Notes: generated by a model not told the origin, from the letters alone. 64,000 nucleotides of DNA from Eremophila alpestris peregrina (GCA_009792885.1 WMCF01000032.1:8302386-8366385), one strand, 5' to 3'; positions 24,475-38,438 are shown, numbered from the stretch's first letter. Made by a program: numbers and translations.

Positions 24475-27400
24475 TCTTTTTGTCAGCAGGTGCCTTGGTA
24501 CCTGTGGGTGCTGCCTTCTGTGCCTCTCCCTCCTCAGGCTCTGCTGCTTTCTGGGCCTCTTTCCTTTGCTGAGGGTTCTCTCCTGGGGCCTCTCTCTTCA
24601 GCTCCAGACCTGTCTTTGAGGCTCTCTTTGAGGCTCGTCTCCCCTCTTTAGGCTGGACTCCCTCCTCTAACACAGCTGCTTCTTGCCTTTCTGCCTCTTC
24701 TGCTTCTTGCCTTTCTGCCTCTTCTGCTTCTTTTGCAGCAAGAAGTCTGTAAATTGGAATTTAAGGTACTGTGAGAGGAGGGAGACACATTTCTACTGCC
24801 TAAGCAACTCCATTCAGTATGAGCAGTATAAACTGCCACAGCACAGAGAGGTACAAAGTCTCTAATTACCCCCTCAAATCCAAACCTGTCCTGACTGCCT
24901 TCACACAGAGCAGGACCCAAGTGCCAGGAAATACCAGAGCTAAGAAAGCAGCCTGTGTTTGTTACTGCAGCCAGCAGCAGAAAGCTGCTGTACATTCAGT
25001 GTGTTGTTAATGAAACCTGTGTGACTGTTTTCCAGGTGCAGTAAGCTATGCTGCTTTCTTAAGCACTCTTCTCATTTTCAGTAGTTTTGTTAGCAGAAGA
25101 CAAGGGATGACAGAACTGCCAGACAAGATGCAACACTCACCTTTCCAGCTCCTCAGCCTGGGCCTTTCTCAGCTCAGCTAATTCAGCATCCTGCCTTTTG
25201 TTTTCTTTCATTTTATCCCTCAGCACTCTCTCATGCTCAAAAGCAGGGAAGAACTTAGTTGTGAAAAAAATTTCCACCTGACATTTCCAGAGACTCAATT
25301 GCTCCTTTTGTTCATCTTTATCTTCTTCTGCTTCATCTGCAACATCTAAATTAAGCAAGTTTATTTAGCAGGGCACTTCTATTTCAGATGTGTTTTGGAC
25401 TACAATATTTCAGCTCTGATTCTCTGCATGGTGCAGAAGATGAAAGGTGTGAGACACTTTCAGCTGAAAGGGGACCTTTTGTGAGGATTCAGTGACTTGG
25501 CCCTGGGAATGGCACAAAAAGACAATGAACTCTGCCCTTTAACCCTGTGCTGAGGCTCCTGCAGTAACCTGATGCCAGTTCAGTGTCTGTGACTCCTGTG
25601 CAGGGGAAGGGATGAGCAAACATGAGCACTGAAAGGACAGAGGTGTGCCAGTGTCCCTTGTCATGTCAGGAACAGGCCAGGCCCAGGGGATGGGCCCTGA
25701 ACAAGGAGGTTTGCACATGTGGGACTTTCCAGCCATCAGATTGCAGCAAGAGCTGATGACTACACAAAGATCCTTGTGTACCTCTGGCTTGGATTTGAGC
25801 TCTGTAGCAGCAGAAAACATTTAACAAACTCAAGAACCAGCCCAGATGAGATCTGCCAATGAGCTGGAAGGAAGATGGTACAAAAAACTACATCCTCACC
25901 ATATCAAAGTGCTCTTACTGCCATCTCCTCTGCCTGAATGTTGGCCTGTCCTAAACCAAGGTACACACACCACTAATAATAATTCTTATTTTAAGTAGAA
26001 GAAGCAGGACATGGCAGTAATATATTTTATTTGTCCAAGACACTCCAAGGACAGGCTTGCACTTTGAGCTTCTCATAAAGTAAATACAAATTACAGCTCA
26101 GAGATGCCCTACAAATAAAAAATAGCACTTCAAAATTGGGGAAACTGTGTAAGTCAGTACTTAAATGTCTCAGTTAATTATGAAATTTTATTTTCTTTTA
26201 AAAAATAGTTTAAGTTCTAAAAAAATCCGCATCCAGAATGAATGCTCATTTACTGCCCTCTTGTGACAAGCTGAAATCTGCCTATACAAATAAAACACAA
26301 TTCAAGAGCTACAAGAGATTTGTGTGTGTGTTAAGTCCTAAAACAGTTTTACCTGACAATTCCTTTTCTGGACAGGAATCTTGTTCTTCCTTTCCATCCT
26401 TGCTGGGCAATGACACATCATCTTTGCTTTCTTCAGGAGTTATGGGAAATGAGAGGAGAGTTTCTGATATTGCAAAGAAAGAAAATTAAAATTACTCAGC
26501 CTTTAATCTTGTGCATGAAATTCCAAGTTTGATCTTCAGCACAAACAAATATAGATTGTCATCTGACCTGAAAGCCAGACCTGTGGATAAAATACTTCTG
26601 AAATGATGAAAAATTGGTTTGTAATGAAGGCACAATGCAGAGTTCAAGCTCCAGTTCCCATGCCCACATGAGTGGGACAGAACAGGAAGAATTAAGCTTT
26701 TAAAAGCCTTTAAAGTTATTTTGAAGGAAAAAGTGATGGTTTCTAATTAAAAAGCAAAGAAAATTCAGAGATTCCAAGTTGGCCAGCTATCTGTGAGCAG
26801 CAGGTATGGAAAGGTAAATATGAACTTTGTCATAATTGCCAAACTGAATGGAGCTGCCCTCTGTGACTGCAACACATCAGCTGCTTCCATCAGCTCCTGT
26901 TTAATTGTTCTGAAAGCTGCAGAAAAAGTGAATCTCCTCTAGCCTTATAGTTTTATAACCACTTTATACATTACTCACCCAGCAGAGAAGGTTGATCAGC
27001 AGGCTTTGTGTCCTCACAAGGTCTCAGTGGCTGGCAAGAAGTTTTAAATTCAGTTACTAAATGTCTGGGTTTGTGTTCAGATCCCAAAGTGAAATCCCAA
27101 GTCCCTTTGAGTCATGCAAATTCCCATCTCCAAAGCATTCTGCTTGCTACATACAACAGCTGCAATGCCATTTCCACAGGACAATTTTAGACATTCAGCT
27201 TAATGCAGAAGAGACAAATCATTCAGCAGCCAACCAATGTGTCAGCTCCCCTGCAGAAGTGTATTTATAGTTATTTAAGAAATATGTGTACTTATAGCTA
27301 TCTAAGAAAATGTGCAAATGCTGATGTTACAACTTAAGGTATCAGCAAACAGAAAAAGCAGAAGGAGCCAATCAGATATTTGTTTATGCAAAAAGAGGAA

Positions 27401-30400
27401 ATTGGTTTCCATGGTCAGGAACCAGAACATTTTCAGGGCCTGACTTTGCTCTCTAAGTGGACCCATGATAACTCTGAACACCTCTGCAGCAGTTTCACCT
27501 GGGACAGAGAATGTTCTGTGAGAGGCACAGCCCAGCCTTCCTTGGAGAGCTCCTGGATTTCTTGGCTTCTTTTCTGATTATCTTGAGCTTCTTTCTCCAG
27601 GATCATATCCTCAGTTACATACAGCAATGCACATTCAAGAAGAGCTTCGAAAAATTCCAGAAAAACCATCTAGAGTAAAACAAATGCAGTGATAAATTAG
27701 TTCATTTTGACAAAATCTCTTCATTAACAGGCCTACAAAGAACTCAGGAATGGCAGTGAAGTCTCTCTGGCCTCATTTATCTAGTGAAACATCCCTTCTT
27801 CTAAAGAATGAAAACAGCCAAAGCTCAAAAAATTCAGAAGAGGATTTGATGTGTTACTCTTTATGCAATTGAGCTAAAACACTGCACTGATTTTTGTTAT
27901 ACCTGGAGCTATGAGAAATTTCTCTAACAAGTAACTCACAACTACAGCTATTACCTAAACCACCAGATTTTAATTGCATGGGATGCTGCTGGAAACCCCA
28001 GGAGTGGGTTTAAAATGGATTCCTTAGTAAAAGTTCCACTGTGTGTTCAGTTTATCAGATCCTGTTCAAAACAAACTCAGTTTTGTCATTTCTAAAAGAC
28101 TTTGCTAAGTAAGCAACAAGTCAAGTATGCTGAGACTTTGCTGGGATGAGGTAATTAAGAAAAATATAGAAGTACAGGAGCTAAACTAAAAGATATAAGC
28201 AGAACAAAGGAAGACAAAAATAGAGGCTCAAGTCAGTACTTTTTTTCTTTAAATAAATTAATTCCTTTTCCTCCTGTTCCAGCAGGTAGGACAGTATTTG
28301 TAGCAGTTCTGAAAAGCAATTTAACTGTTCCTGTAGCAATGGACTATGTTTTTTTTTCCATACACACCTCCAGCTCCAGGTTGACACAATGGATGTCAGG
28401 CAGGGAGGCACCAACTTTGACAAATATTCCCACAACTCTTGGAGCAGTTAATTCTTCACTGAGAAGTTTGAAATCCTGGGGAAGAAGAAATGTTACATGT
28501 TAGCAGCACTTAAGGCATTCCCCAAATTGACCTAATCTACCTCCCTTTCAAGCCTTTGCCAAAATTTCTAGTGCTTTCAAATGATACTTCCACATATTAA
28601 TGGATTACATAAAATGTAATTAACAGCAGAGTGAAATTCCAGTCCTGTTGAAGCCAATGGGAATTTTCCCCAGACTGCAAAAGCAGAGTTACAAAAGAAC
28701 TTGTGAAAGCTCATAAACAAAAATATAAAAAAATTACAATTTTGCCATCTGATTTTTCCTTCCTGAAAAATTTGCTCAGATTTTTAAAGTGAAGTACCCA
28801 AACCCCAGGCATATCAGTGGGAATTGTTCTCTACCTTCATACTAATATTGATCTGTCCTCAAATTACTGAATTTCAGTAAAGAATCTCATGCTCTTCTTG
28901 TAGTAAATATATTATTGGAGTGGTTTACAGTGTTATTTCAACAGCTTTCAGTCTTTGAGTTCTAACAATAGGATGTGTTCATAAATACATTTTAGAGATG
29001 GGGCAGAGGGAGACAGTGGGGACCAGCAAAAATATTTATATTCCCTTAAACACATTTGTCTAGGACTTGATAAAAGTAAAAAATTAGAATTGAAATCCTG
29101 AAAAAGTGAATGAATAACAGCAGATAACAGTAGATAACTGTTCCTTTACTGCTCCTTGGACAGTTTGCACAAATAACCTCCCTCCCACCTTTCCAACTGT
29201 GCAGAAGCCACAGGGACTATTTTAAAAGGCTCATGTCAACTGAACAAAGAAAGCACATCTAATCACACAAAACAAAACAAAACAAACCAGGTTATTACAT
29301 CCAGCATCCAGAGGAACTGCCTCAGCTTCACTGTGGATTCAAAGGGAGCTTCAAGACATGGGCTACTAAAATATTTATAGATTTCCCAGCATTTTCCAAA
29401 GTAGCTCATGGCAAAAGATGTGAATTCTTCACCAGAATATAAGATACCTTGCAAAATGAATTGGGGAAAAAATAACAGTTACAATACAACTGCAATGCAA
29501 GTGATAGTAATTGATGAATTCTGAACAGAAGGAATAGCATTGCTTACCTTGGACACGACAGGCAGAGGGCAGAACATGCCTGGACATCATTTCTGAGAAA
29601 CAATTCTGCAGATGAGGAGCTTTGTCTCTACAGTTGAAACAAAAATACTCTTGTCTGGGATGATTCAAACTGATTACACTGAAATAAATGTCACTAAAAG
29701 ATGAAACTTACTTGTACTCTTCATGATAGATATGAAATGCCAGCTGAACAAGGCAGGATACAAAAGTTCTGAACATTAATACCTCACGGGGACAATGTAT
29801 TGATTCAAGTGGCTTATCACCTACAAATGAAAAAAAAAACCCCACATTTCTACTGTTCTCATGTACATTAAAATGCTGATTTGTCAGCCTTTCTTATCCT
29901 CTCCATCTGCACCTATCACAGTGTAACAACACTCCTGGAAGAGTCACACCAGACAATGCAGCACTTCCAAACAAAGGTCAGGGGAGAACTGTCCACCTGT
30001 AGCTGGATCTTGGACAATTCTCTTTCTAGAAATGCATCCACTCATATATAGAAAGAAAAGGGAATTCAAAGTTGCAGTTAAACCCTTCACATACTAAGGA
30101 CACTGCAGGTCTAAGGGGAATTGATTGATCAACTGCCTCTATGGAAGAAAAAAAAAATACTACATGCAAACCAAAGTTAAGAACACTGAAAAAACCTCAT
30201 ATTTGTTTCTCCTACTTCTCTCTCTCTCTTAAACAGTAATGGCAAGCCCAGGGGTGAATACATATTTTGAAGAGATGGCTCTTCAGTGTAATTTTTTTAT
30301 GTTGCATTTTAATTTCATATTTTCCCACCTAAGGAGCAGAAGTGCCCAGAGAAGTGTAAATTGATCCAGTGAGACCCCACAGGCACAGAGGCACTGACCC

Positions 30401-33400
30401 AGGACCACTTAACTCCCAGAGCTGAGCTGCCAGGAGAATTTGCCACTCCAGCTCCCCACAGCTGAGTATCAAAGCTCCCCATTGCAGTCCCAGGAGCACA
30501 AACCTCTCAGGAGCCGATCCATCTGAGCCAGAGTCACAGAGGAGAGGTGAAAGCCACAGTCCTTCAGAAACCTCCAGAACTGCAGCTTGGTCAGGATGGA
30601 AGTGCCATCACAAGAAGGACTGTGGCCCAAGGTACTGTAGAAGTAGTAGGCTTTTCTCAGGTTTGAAATATGCCTCAGCACAGCAAATTCCACCTAAAGA
30701 AACCAGGATGTGTTTTCAGCATCATCTCAAAGCAAGCAGAGATCAGTTTGTATTGATGCTGTAACTGGGCAGGTCATTGTTTGACCTTGCAACTTGGAAA
30801 AGCATTTCCCTGGCTGTGTTCACAAAAGCATTACCCAAAAGGAGTTTCAATACATGGGTTTTGGTGACTGATAAAAATAAATCATCCCCTGTCAGTGGAC
30901 AAACCTCAGAGGAGCTAAAGTTGGTTGCTCAATGCCCTTCCAGATATGTTAACCTATTTTTAATTGGCTTTTTTTAGTGGAAGCTCAGAAGAGGCAATAC
31001 TGTCTGTTCATTCTTTTTGCTTTTCTGTTTTCATGACCTTCAGATTTTTGAATAATTGTTCAATGTTTATTTTAACACAAATAAATAAGAAATAAAATAG
31101 TATGAAGCACAATACAGGGGAAAACTGGAAGTATCAAACAGTAGACTCTTACTTGTTCCAGCTCTTCCTCTCTGTCTTTCTTTGGAAACAAGTCAAGCAG
31201 TGCAGATATATTCAAATCAATATCTGATCCCAGAATAGAAGTCTTTTCCAAGGCTGTAATGATTGTGTAATAAATTAGAACAAACTAAAACAAACTTTAT
31301 TATATACACACACAGAAAAACAAAATTCCTTCTTGTATTACTGACTTGGAACAACAGATTCCTTCACAGTAAGAAGCAGAGATTTCACAACCAACAGCAT
31401 AACAACTGAAGAGCAATTTTGTTAAATCAGCCCCTAACCAAAAGGAACTGCAGACATTACCAAAGCTGTGAACCTTTCAGACAACAATTCCATCCATTAC
31501 AAGATGTGGTGTACACTCCACTGCAAGTGTCACTCACAGGAAACACAGCAAAAGCCAGGACTCCCATTTTTATCTGAGTATGTACAAACAGTTTCATATC
31601 ATAATAAAATGGGATAACAAAATGTGAACTGAGTAAAATGTGTTTTGTTAGGCTGCTCACCAGTGCCAGAATGCTCTCCTGTGCCAGTGGCTCCCAGCTC
31701 TTTGGCTTTCACAGCAGCTGCTTGATGCACAGGACAGTCCACTGGACAACCATTTGCAAACTCTTCATGAAAGATTTCACCATTCTTGAAGATAAAGATG
31801 CCCTACAGACAGATTCATTATCATATAAATACAAAACAAAGATAAAAAGACCCAAACCCACTCATTCACTCTTTTCAGAATCTTGGCTAAAATGCAATAT
31901 ATGAAATAAAATACCATAAAATAATTTTCCTACTCTCATTTGTAATGCATTTTGTCACCCATTAAACAGGTATATTGTTGGGATAAAGGGCTGACTGATT
32001 TTGAAATTTTCCCCCCAGATAGAAAGATTTATTTGCTCTCCTTAGGTTACATATATGGCCCTCCACTCCAAGTATTTCCAGAAGTCTGTTTTATGAGAGC
32101 AAGGACAGTTTGAAACCCATTAGCTTGCAGTGCAAGTGGGAAATTCTGGCCAGCCACTGCAAAACTCAAGATGCACCTACTGAAAATAGGTCTTTGTGTA
32201 CCCAAAACATTTCTAGCCACAGTCAGCCTGTGTCCTTGGAAGGACTCCCACTGCTTTCAGTGGCCTCTCTGCCTTTATGTGGGGATACCTTCCACACTGA
32301 ATGCAGTTTGCTGTACAGAAATCTAGAGATGCACCATCCCAGAGCAGCTCAGTGTGCTGTGCTGCTGTGTGCAGCTGTGACAATGCTCACCTTGCCATGT
32401 TTCTCATTGTGCACCCATTTCCCAGTGTATATTGCTCCATGCCCATAAATGAACGTGCCGTGCCCGTGGCGCTCCCCTTGCACAAAATCTCCCACGTACT
32501 CATTCCTCAGAGAATACTGAGACATCTCTGCTCTCTCCACAAACCATGTGTGGATGCCATGTCCATCCTGAAAGAAGATTGGTTGTTTAAAAAACAGGTC
32601 CAGATTTTGGCAATTCTCTGAAATGAAAGCCCCCAGCTGATGGCTGCAGCACTTCCAAGCAGGGTCAGATCCTCCAAAGGGGCATGGGAGAAGCAGCCAG
32701 AGGATCAACACATCCTGGAGCAGGATCTACCATGGGACTCCTAAAGACACCCACCCTTCCTCCCTGAATCCCAGCCAGGTGAGGAACACCATGCCACAGA
32801 GCCAGGATGGTCCACAAGCTGGACTCCTTGGCAATTTTAAGCAGAGGGAAAAGACAGAGCAAGTAACTCACCTTCTTGTTGAAACAGAATAATAAATGGA
32901 AGGAACTTAAAAAGCCACAAAATTGTCTTACATCATAAAACTTCCAAGAGGGAACAGTGTGGTCTAGCATTTTACAGGCCACACAAAAATAAACTGCCAC
33001 ATTTTCCTACTGCTGAAGTCATTGCTTCAGTTAAGTCACAAAACCTTTTTTTTTTAATTGAAAAATGTTTATATTTTCCACTAGGGAATGAAATTTTGAT
33101 TTTTATAAGACTAAATCAAAATCCTTTAACAATTTGAATATTGCTAACATAAGAATAAATTTACAATAAAGAATAGGTTTCTGTTATCTCAACTGGCAAA
33201 AATCTTACAAAGCTCCTTTGATACTGCACAAAACTCCCTATTTAGATGTCCTAGAGTAGTGGACAGATGCTGAACTAAAAGAGGGTTTCTGAAGAAGAAA
33301 TTAATACCTGTATGCCATATTTCCACTGTCCTGTATACTCCTGATTATCTGTCAGCCATTTCATTTTTCCATGTCCATGTCGTAGATTTTTCTTCCACTC

Positions 33401-36391
33401 ACCTTCATAGGTATTTCCAGATCTGTAGCTGCAAAAAAACAATAAAAGTTAATCAATTCTAAATTCCATGCTGATCTTCTTAAAGGCTTGTGTGAAATCT
33501 CATTGCTAATAAATTTATTATTTATTAAGGCTAATGTAAGCATTAAATTGAAAATCGACTTGCTATGACATGGACACAGAGGTTTTATTGTAGCCACTGT
33601 TTGCCTCCTATTTTTAATTTAGAAATCATTAAAATTAATTAAAAATATTAACTGTCTCTTTTTCCCAAAAATCCTTGCCATAGCTATTAACAATATTTGT
33701 TTATATATAATTCTATAAATAAGCCATTTATTCCTAAGGCAGCTTCATCTGCTCAAATCAATCCAGTGTGTTTGTTTTTCAATACTGAATTGTGGTTTAC
33801 CAAAGATTTGGGATTTTGTCTTTAGCTATTCTTTTGTGTAAATGATCAGCAGAAATACTGCACATAAAAATAAACTTCTAAGGGTCTGGTTTGTTGTCAT
33901 AAAGCACTTTGTACATTTTTTATTCCACTGCAGAAGGTACACACTACTATGGAATGACAGCATTTGCACCCACTTTAAACAACACAAGAAACTGTAACAT
34001 AATAGACACAAATAAAAACTGTTGAGGGTAAGGACAAGTGTTGTATTTACCGTCTGGATCCCCATCCTTCTCTGACATTATTTACCCAGTCACCTGAATA
34101 CCAGGAGGTCTGTTCCTGATCATAATAAATTGTGCCCTGAAACAAAGAGCACAGTCAGTTTAAATACCTAAATATCCATCTACATGAGTAAAACACCACA
34201 TATAAATGATATAATGCTTGTAAACACATTCTAATACTTAGGGTCACTGATTCACTGTACTGAAAGCAACTGAAGGGATACAATTAAATAAAGCAAGCTC
34301 TTTTGATAATATTAGGCAAGACATTAGAAAACACCAAGTGCTCAAAAGAAACATTACATCAAAGTCTACCACGTTTTTCAAACCCCTTGAAAATACTTCA
34401 AGAGAGTTAACTTTGGCATCTTAATTACATACTCAGTCTGAGGTAGATCAGTTTTCTGACCCTCTAAGACTTTTACCTCCAACAGCAGGTCTCCAGTATT
34501 AACTAACTATGCACAACCTCAGAAAAACAAATCTCTACACAGCATAAGGCCATGCAACAGAACAAAAACGTTTGCAAAACCTTAGCACAGTAACACTTGC
34601 TGTTCCTGAAGGTATCCCCTGAGCCCATGCTCTCATTTAGTCCCTACTGACCTTGCCATGCCTCTTGCCATTGCACCAGTAACCAGTGTAGGACACTGGG
34701 CGAGTGCCGCTCCTGAAAACTCCAAATCCGTGCCTGAGTCCCTCCTGGATTTCCCCTTCATAAACACTGCCATCACTCCAGGTGTAACAGCCACTGTGCA
34801 TCAGCACATTCTTACTGAATGTCCCCTGAAACATTCAATCACAACATTTAAAATCCAACACTCTCTGTCTCCCAGCCTTCTGGGGGAAGTCAGGCTCGTA
34901 ATTGAAATCACTGTCACAGCTCTGCAGTTGCCACCTGTACTGTGCCAATTACTGCCACTCACCTGCTTTCCCTCCATTTGCACATCTAACCAGGTGCAAC
35001 TGTGCTCAGGTATGACTGAAATTGTACTTTACCTCATACTTCACTCCATCAGCCCATGTGTAAGTTCCTTCTCCATTCATTTGCCCTTCAGAAAACAGAC
35101 CCTTCAAAATGAAGAGAATAGCACCATTTGTAGATTTATTCCTACCCCAGATGAAGCCTCCAGTGACTAAGATTTTAAAAGAATATGTTAATTCCCCTCC
35201 AACTACTAGTTTTAATGCCAGAAACTAAACAGAGCTCTCAATGCTTCTCAGTGCTCTGTAGAGACAACTTAGTCTGCTATGTTTTTTAATTTATACACTC
35301 ACCTTGTATGTATTTCCTCCCTTAAAACAGATAAATCCTTCACCCTCATAGAATTCATCAACCTGTTCACCTTCATAGCTACAAAGAAAACAAACTAAAG
35401 ATGAAGATTTCAAGTCACTGCCAATAGATCTAAATCATATAAATGACCATAAAATCACATAAATTATCCCATAAACAGTCATAAATGACCTTTGATTTAC
35501 CATGGTCTACACACAGGTCAGCTCATGCATCTTGTGTAGAATAATGATCAACAAGAAGATTTCCAGTTTTTTGAACCTTCCTTGTGATTTTCCACATAAT
35601 TGTTGTGTTGCCTCATACCCATATTTCCTTTATTAAGAAGAAAACCCACATTGGTAGCATTTTCTACCTTACAGTCAGGCATACTGGTATATGAAATATG
35701 ACCTATAAACATCACATTGAAACACAAAAGGACTTTGTTAACATTGCCATTCACCTGCTCCCTCAGTTTAGGATATTTTGGAAATGTATGAGCAGCCTTA
35801 AGCATTAAATGACAGCAACAACAGAAGATTACATGATATATTTTCTTCACCAGTTCCCTGTATACTTTAACAAAACTGAAGGTGAACAAGCTAAAAGAAT
35901 GAGGGTTTTGGCAGAGAGCACCAGCAGCACTCCAGGATGCAAGAAGGCAGCAGAATTCCACGTGTACATCTCCTAAGGTGCCATTGGTACTAGGCCTGAA
36001 TAACCTAACCTGACTGTCTGCTTCAGAGCAAGAGTCAAATCTGTGTTTCTATGACACTGGTTATAGAAGAGATACTTAAATGAGAGCTGCTGACTTCACT
36101 GGTGTATTTGTATCAGGTGTACCTTTTTATAATCACTTGGGCAAGAAGAGGCTCCTCGTGCATGGGGGGAACAGGCTGGACTGGTGGTTCCTTTACCCCT
36201 GGCTCTTCATCTGTTGCCTCTGGAACTGCCTGAGTTTCTTCACTCACTGACTCATTCTGCACATCTGGCACTGTTGTTGAGCTACTCTCAGCTGTGATAC
36301 CTAAGGATTCTTCTGGCTTCTCACCAGCTGCCTTCTTACCATCCTTCTTGGCATCTTTCTTCTTGCCATCTTTCTTCTTGCCTTTTATCAT
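24470..36391 (-). CDS. RSPH10B: RSPH10B, radial spoke head MORN-repeat protein
   Basis: Radial spoke component of motile cilia and sperm flagella. Coding exons, 5' to 3': 36391-36123, 35378-35303, 35101-35033, 34825-34652, 34136-34051, 33428-33308, 32567-32391, 31802-31661, 31253-31153, 30693-30504, 29820-29712, 29627-29548, 29447-29299, 28475-28368, 27669-27499, 27030-26979, 26463-26353, 25345-25141, 24746-24470. They sum to 888 aa (human about 870). Residues 1-28 are a Lys-rich repeat (KKDGKKKDAKKDGKK). Residues about 90-310 hold roughly ten MORN repeats, e.g. YEGEGF, YTWADGVKYEG, YTGYWCNGKRHGKG and YEGEWKKNLRHGHGK. The helical middle includes LTKLQFWRFLKDC and MSYFGKCWEIY. The acidic C-terminal tail is coiled-coil-like and ends in Lys. 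A strong acceptor at 36425 upstream of the ATG implies a 5' UTR intron, so the promoter probably lies in the 37-kb CpG island. The small exon at 27030-26979 and the low-complexity tail are the least certain parts. Confidence 0.94.
24678..24725 (-). repeat. RSPH10B: Perfect 24-bp tandem repeat in the last RSPH10B exon
   Basis: Two identical 24-base units (24678-24701 and 24702-24725) encode the 8-residue block EAEEAERQ twice in frame. The flanking EA suggests a partial further unit. It lengthens the charged helical tail and is a likely site of length polymorphism. Confidence 0.9.
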
Positions 36392-36949
36392 AGCTACTGA
36401 ATTGTCTCAATGTGTACTTCCCTTCTGAAAAATGAAAATTTATTTCTGTCTTATGTACATATTTTTAACCTGTAAGTTAAGAAACCCAAAACACAGACAA
36501 CTACCAAAAAAACCCCACAAAAAACCCCCAGTATTTCTGTGATTATTACACATGCATGTATTAAAGTCATCTCTGTAACAGCAATTCCTCAAGGCAGTGC
36601 TGTCAGCTTGTGGCAGGCAGGCCACAAGGTTAACAGGGAGCAATGTCTGGGAATTACCTCCAAGTCTTCCATCAAAACTGTGATGAAAAAACCACTTCCA
36701 GTGTGATGGAAGTGTAGTCAATAGACTTACTTTTGCCACATGGAGATCTCCATTTTTACCCGATTTTTAGCTATTAGATTTAATCACGTGGAAAAACTGA
36801 AAGCCATTTCTCAAAGATAAGTGTTCAGTAAGTTCTTGGAAGTTACAGCTGCACTACAATTATTGATTTAACTTGCCTTCCAAGTTATGAGTTGCAGACT
36901 GAACCACAGCCAGCGTAACCACCAAACCCTGCAGTTATTTTACCAGTTG

Positions 36950-37850
36950 AAAGCTACCCGAAGGTTACAGGACTACACTCCTACCACAGCCGGGTATCAC
37001 CGCTTGGCAGTGCAAGAACCCAACCCTCGAGTGCCAGAGCGGCAGGGACAGACTCAACTGCCACCGGCACCCGAGCGGGGAACGGCGGGGAAAGGCCGGT
37101 ACCGAGCCCTGCCCGGGGAACGGCAGGGCCGGGCCGGTGCCGAGCCCTCACGGAGCCCCGGCTGAGGGGAACGGCGGGGCCGGGCTGATGCCAAGTCCTG
37201 CCCGAGGAACGGCGAGGAAAGATCGGTGCCGAGCCCTTTGCGAGCCTCAGCTGAGGGGTGGCAGGGCCGGGGCGGTGCCGAACCGGTGCTGAACCCTTAC
37301 CGAGCCCTTAGCGAGCCTCAGCTGAGGGGCGGCGGGATCGGGCCGGTACCGAACCCTTACCGAGCCCTCACGGCTGAGGGGCGGCACGGCCGAGCCTTAC
37401 CGAGCCCTCACGGAGCCCCGGCTGAGGGACGGCGGGGCCGGGGCGGTGCCGAACCGGTGCTGAACCTTTACCGAGCCCTCACGGAGCCCCGGCTGAGGGG
37501 CGGCGGGATCGGGCCGGTACCGAACCCTTACCGAGCCCTCACGGAGCCCCGGCTGAGAGGCGGCGGTGCCGAGCCCTGTCCCCGCTCAGTCGCGGTGCTG
37601 CCGTAGCCATAACAACGCCGCCGCGGGGCCCGGGCCGGGCGCGCTGCTGCCCACAGCCGCGGGGCTGCGGGGAGAAATCGCTGCGGGGAGAAATCGCTGC
37701 TCCACACGAATACAGACAGTTTGCCGAAGGTTCTCGGCCGCAGCCGGGTACCAAGGACACGCTCTGCCATCGCTGCTCGGAGAAGCGGCGCGGAAGGCTT
37801 TGAGCACTGCGGGAACAGCAGCAGCAGCACGGCCACAGCTCCATCAGCGG
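36950..37850 (-). promoter_or_regulatory. RSPH10B: CpG island, probable RSPH10B promoter
   Basis: A block of dense CpG sequence lies about 0.6-1.4 kb upstream of the RSPH10B start codon and contains a minisatellite (about 37060-37570). An acceptor at 36425 (minus strand) points to a noncoding first exon here. At 37603-37616 the plus strand reads GTAGCCATAACAAC, one base off the RFX X-box consensus GTNRCC-N2-RGYAAC, and X-boxes are common near promoters of ciliary genes. No gene is seen on the other side until the 3' end of PMS2, which also reads leftward. The exact start site is unknown. Confidence 0.55.
37060..37570. repeat. GC-rich minisatellite upstream of RSPH10B
   Basis: About eight degenerate units of roughly 50-75 bases, each containing CCGAGCCCTCACGGAGCCCC or a variant, then GGCTGAGGGG, then a CGGCGGGGCCGGGGCGGTGC type segment. 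A longer-period pattern is visible: units with GAACCGGTGCTGAACC alternate with units with ATCGGGCCGGTACCGAAC. Long open frames on both strands come from the repeat, not from a gene. Confidence 0.85.
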
Positions 37851-38432
37851 CAAATGGAGTGTGAAGGGAACGTAACCCATAAACAGATTTCTTGGGTCAA
37901 ATCTTGGTTCTACAGAACCAAGAGAGCGTAGCTACCTGTTTTAATGGTTTCTGATTCAAAAAGACCATTTTCTACCTGTTTTGATTGTACTGAGAGAGAA
38001 TTTGGGCTGACTTGACTGGCAGTGCCTGGTGACAGCTTTTTTCCCCATTCATTATCAGAAAAAGAATCCCCGTTCTTGAAAAAGAAGTTTGGAATTTGGA
38101 AGGGAACAATGCTAATTAAAAGTAATGATGCCAGACTAATTATTCTATTCAAGTCTTAAACACAGATAACAGGAAATTTATCATTAAATGCAATATTAAA
38201 GCTCAGAGTCATTATCTAATGAAACGTAGCTTTGGTATAAGAAAAAAAATTAACTTGTGTATCATTTTCATTGTCTCTAAAATTATCATATACGTGATGT
38301 ATAAACATTGAAAATGAATATTTGTTTTATGGCATTGCCAGGGACTTAAACTCACATTCCACTTCATTTTAAGAATCAGTGTATTTGCTATAAATGAGGT
38401 TCACCTACTCCTGATCTTTATATATAAACATA
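37850..38432. other. Short intergenic gap between the RSPH10B promoter and the PMS2 3' end
   Basis: AT-rich sequence with no exon or repeat that I can support. The PMS2 transcript probably ends here on the minus strand. Confidence 0.5.
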
Positions 38433-38438
38433 TTTATT
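38433..38438 (-). promoter_or_regulatory. PMS2: PMS2 poly(A) signal
   Basis: A minus-strand AATAAA lies about 265 bases beyond the PMS2 stop codon (38705-38703) in AT-rich sequence. Confidence 0.6.

Noticed and set aside
37226..37606. Plus-strand 126-codon frame near RSPH10B
   Set aside because: Its sequence is a direct translation of the GC-rich minisatellite, with no splice sites or recognisable domain.
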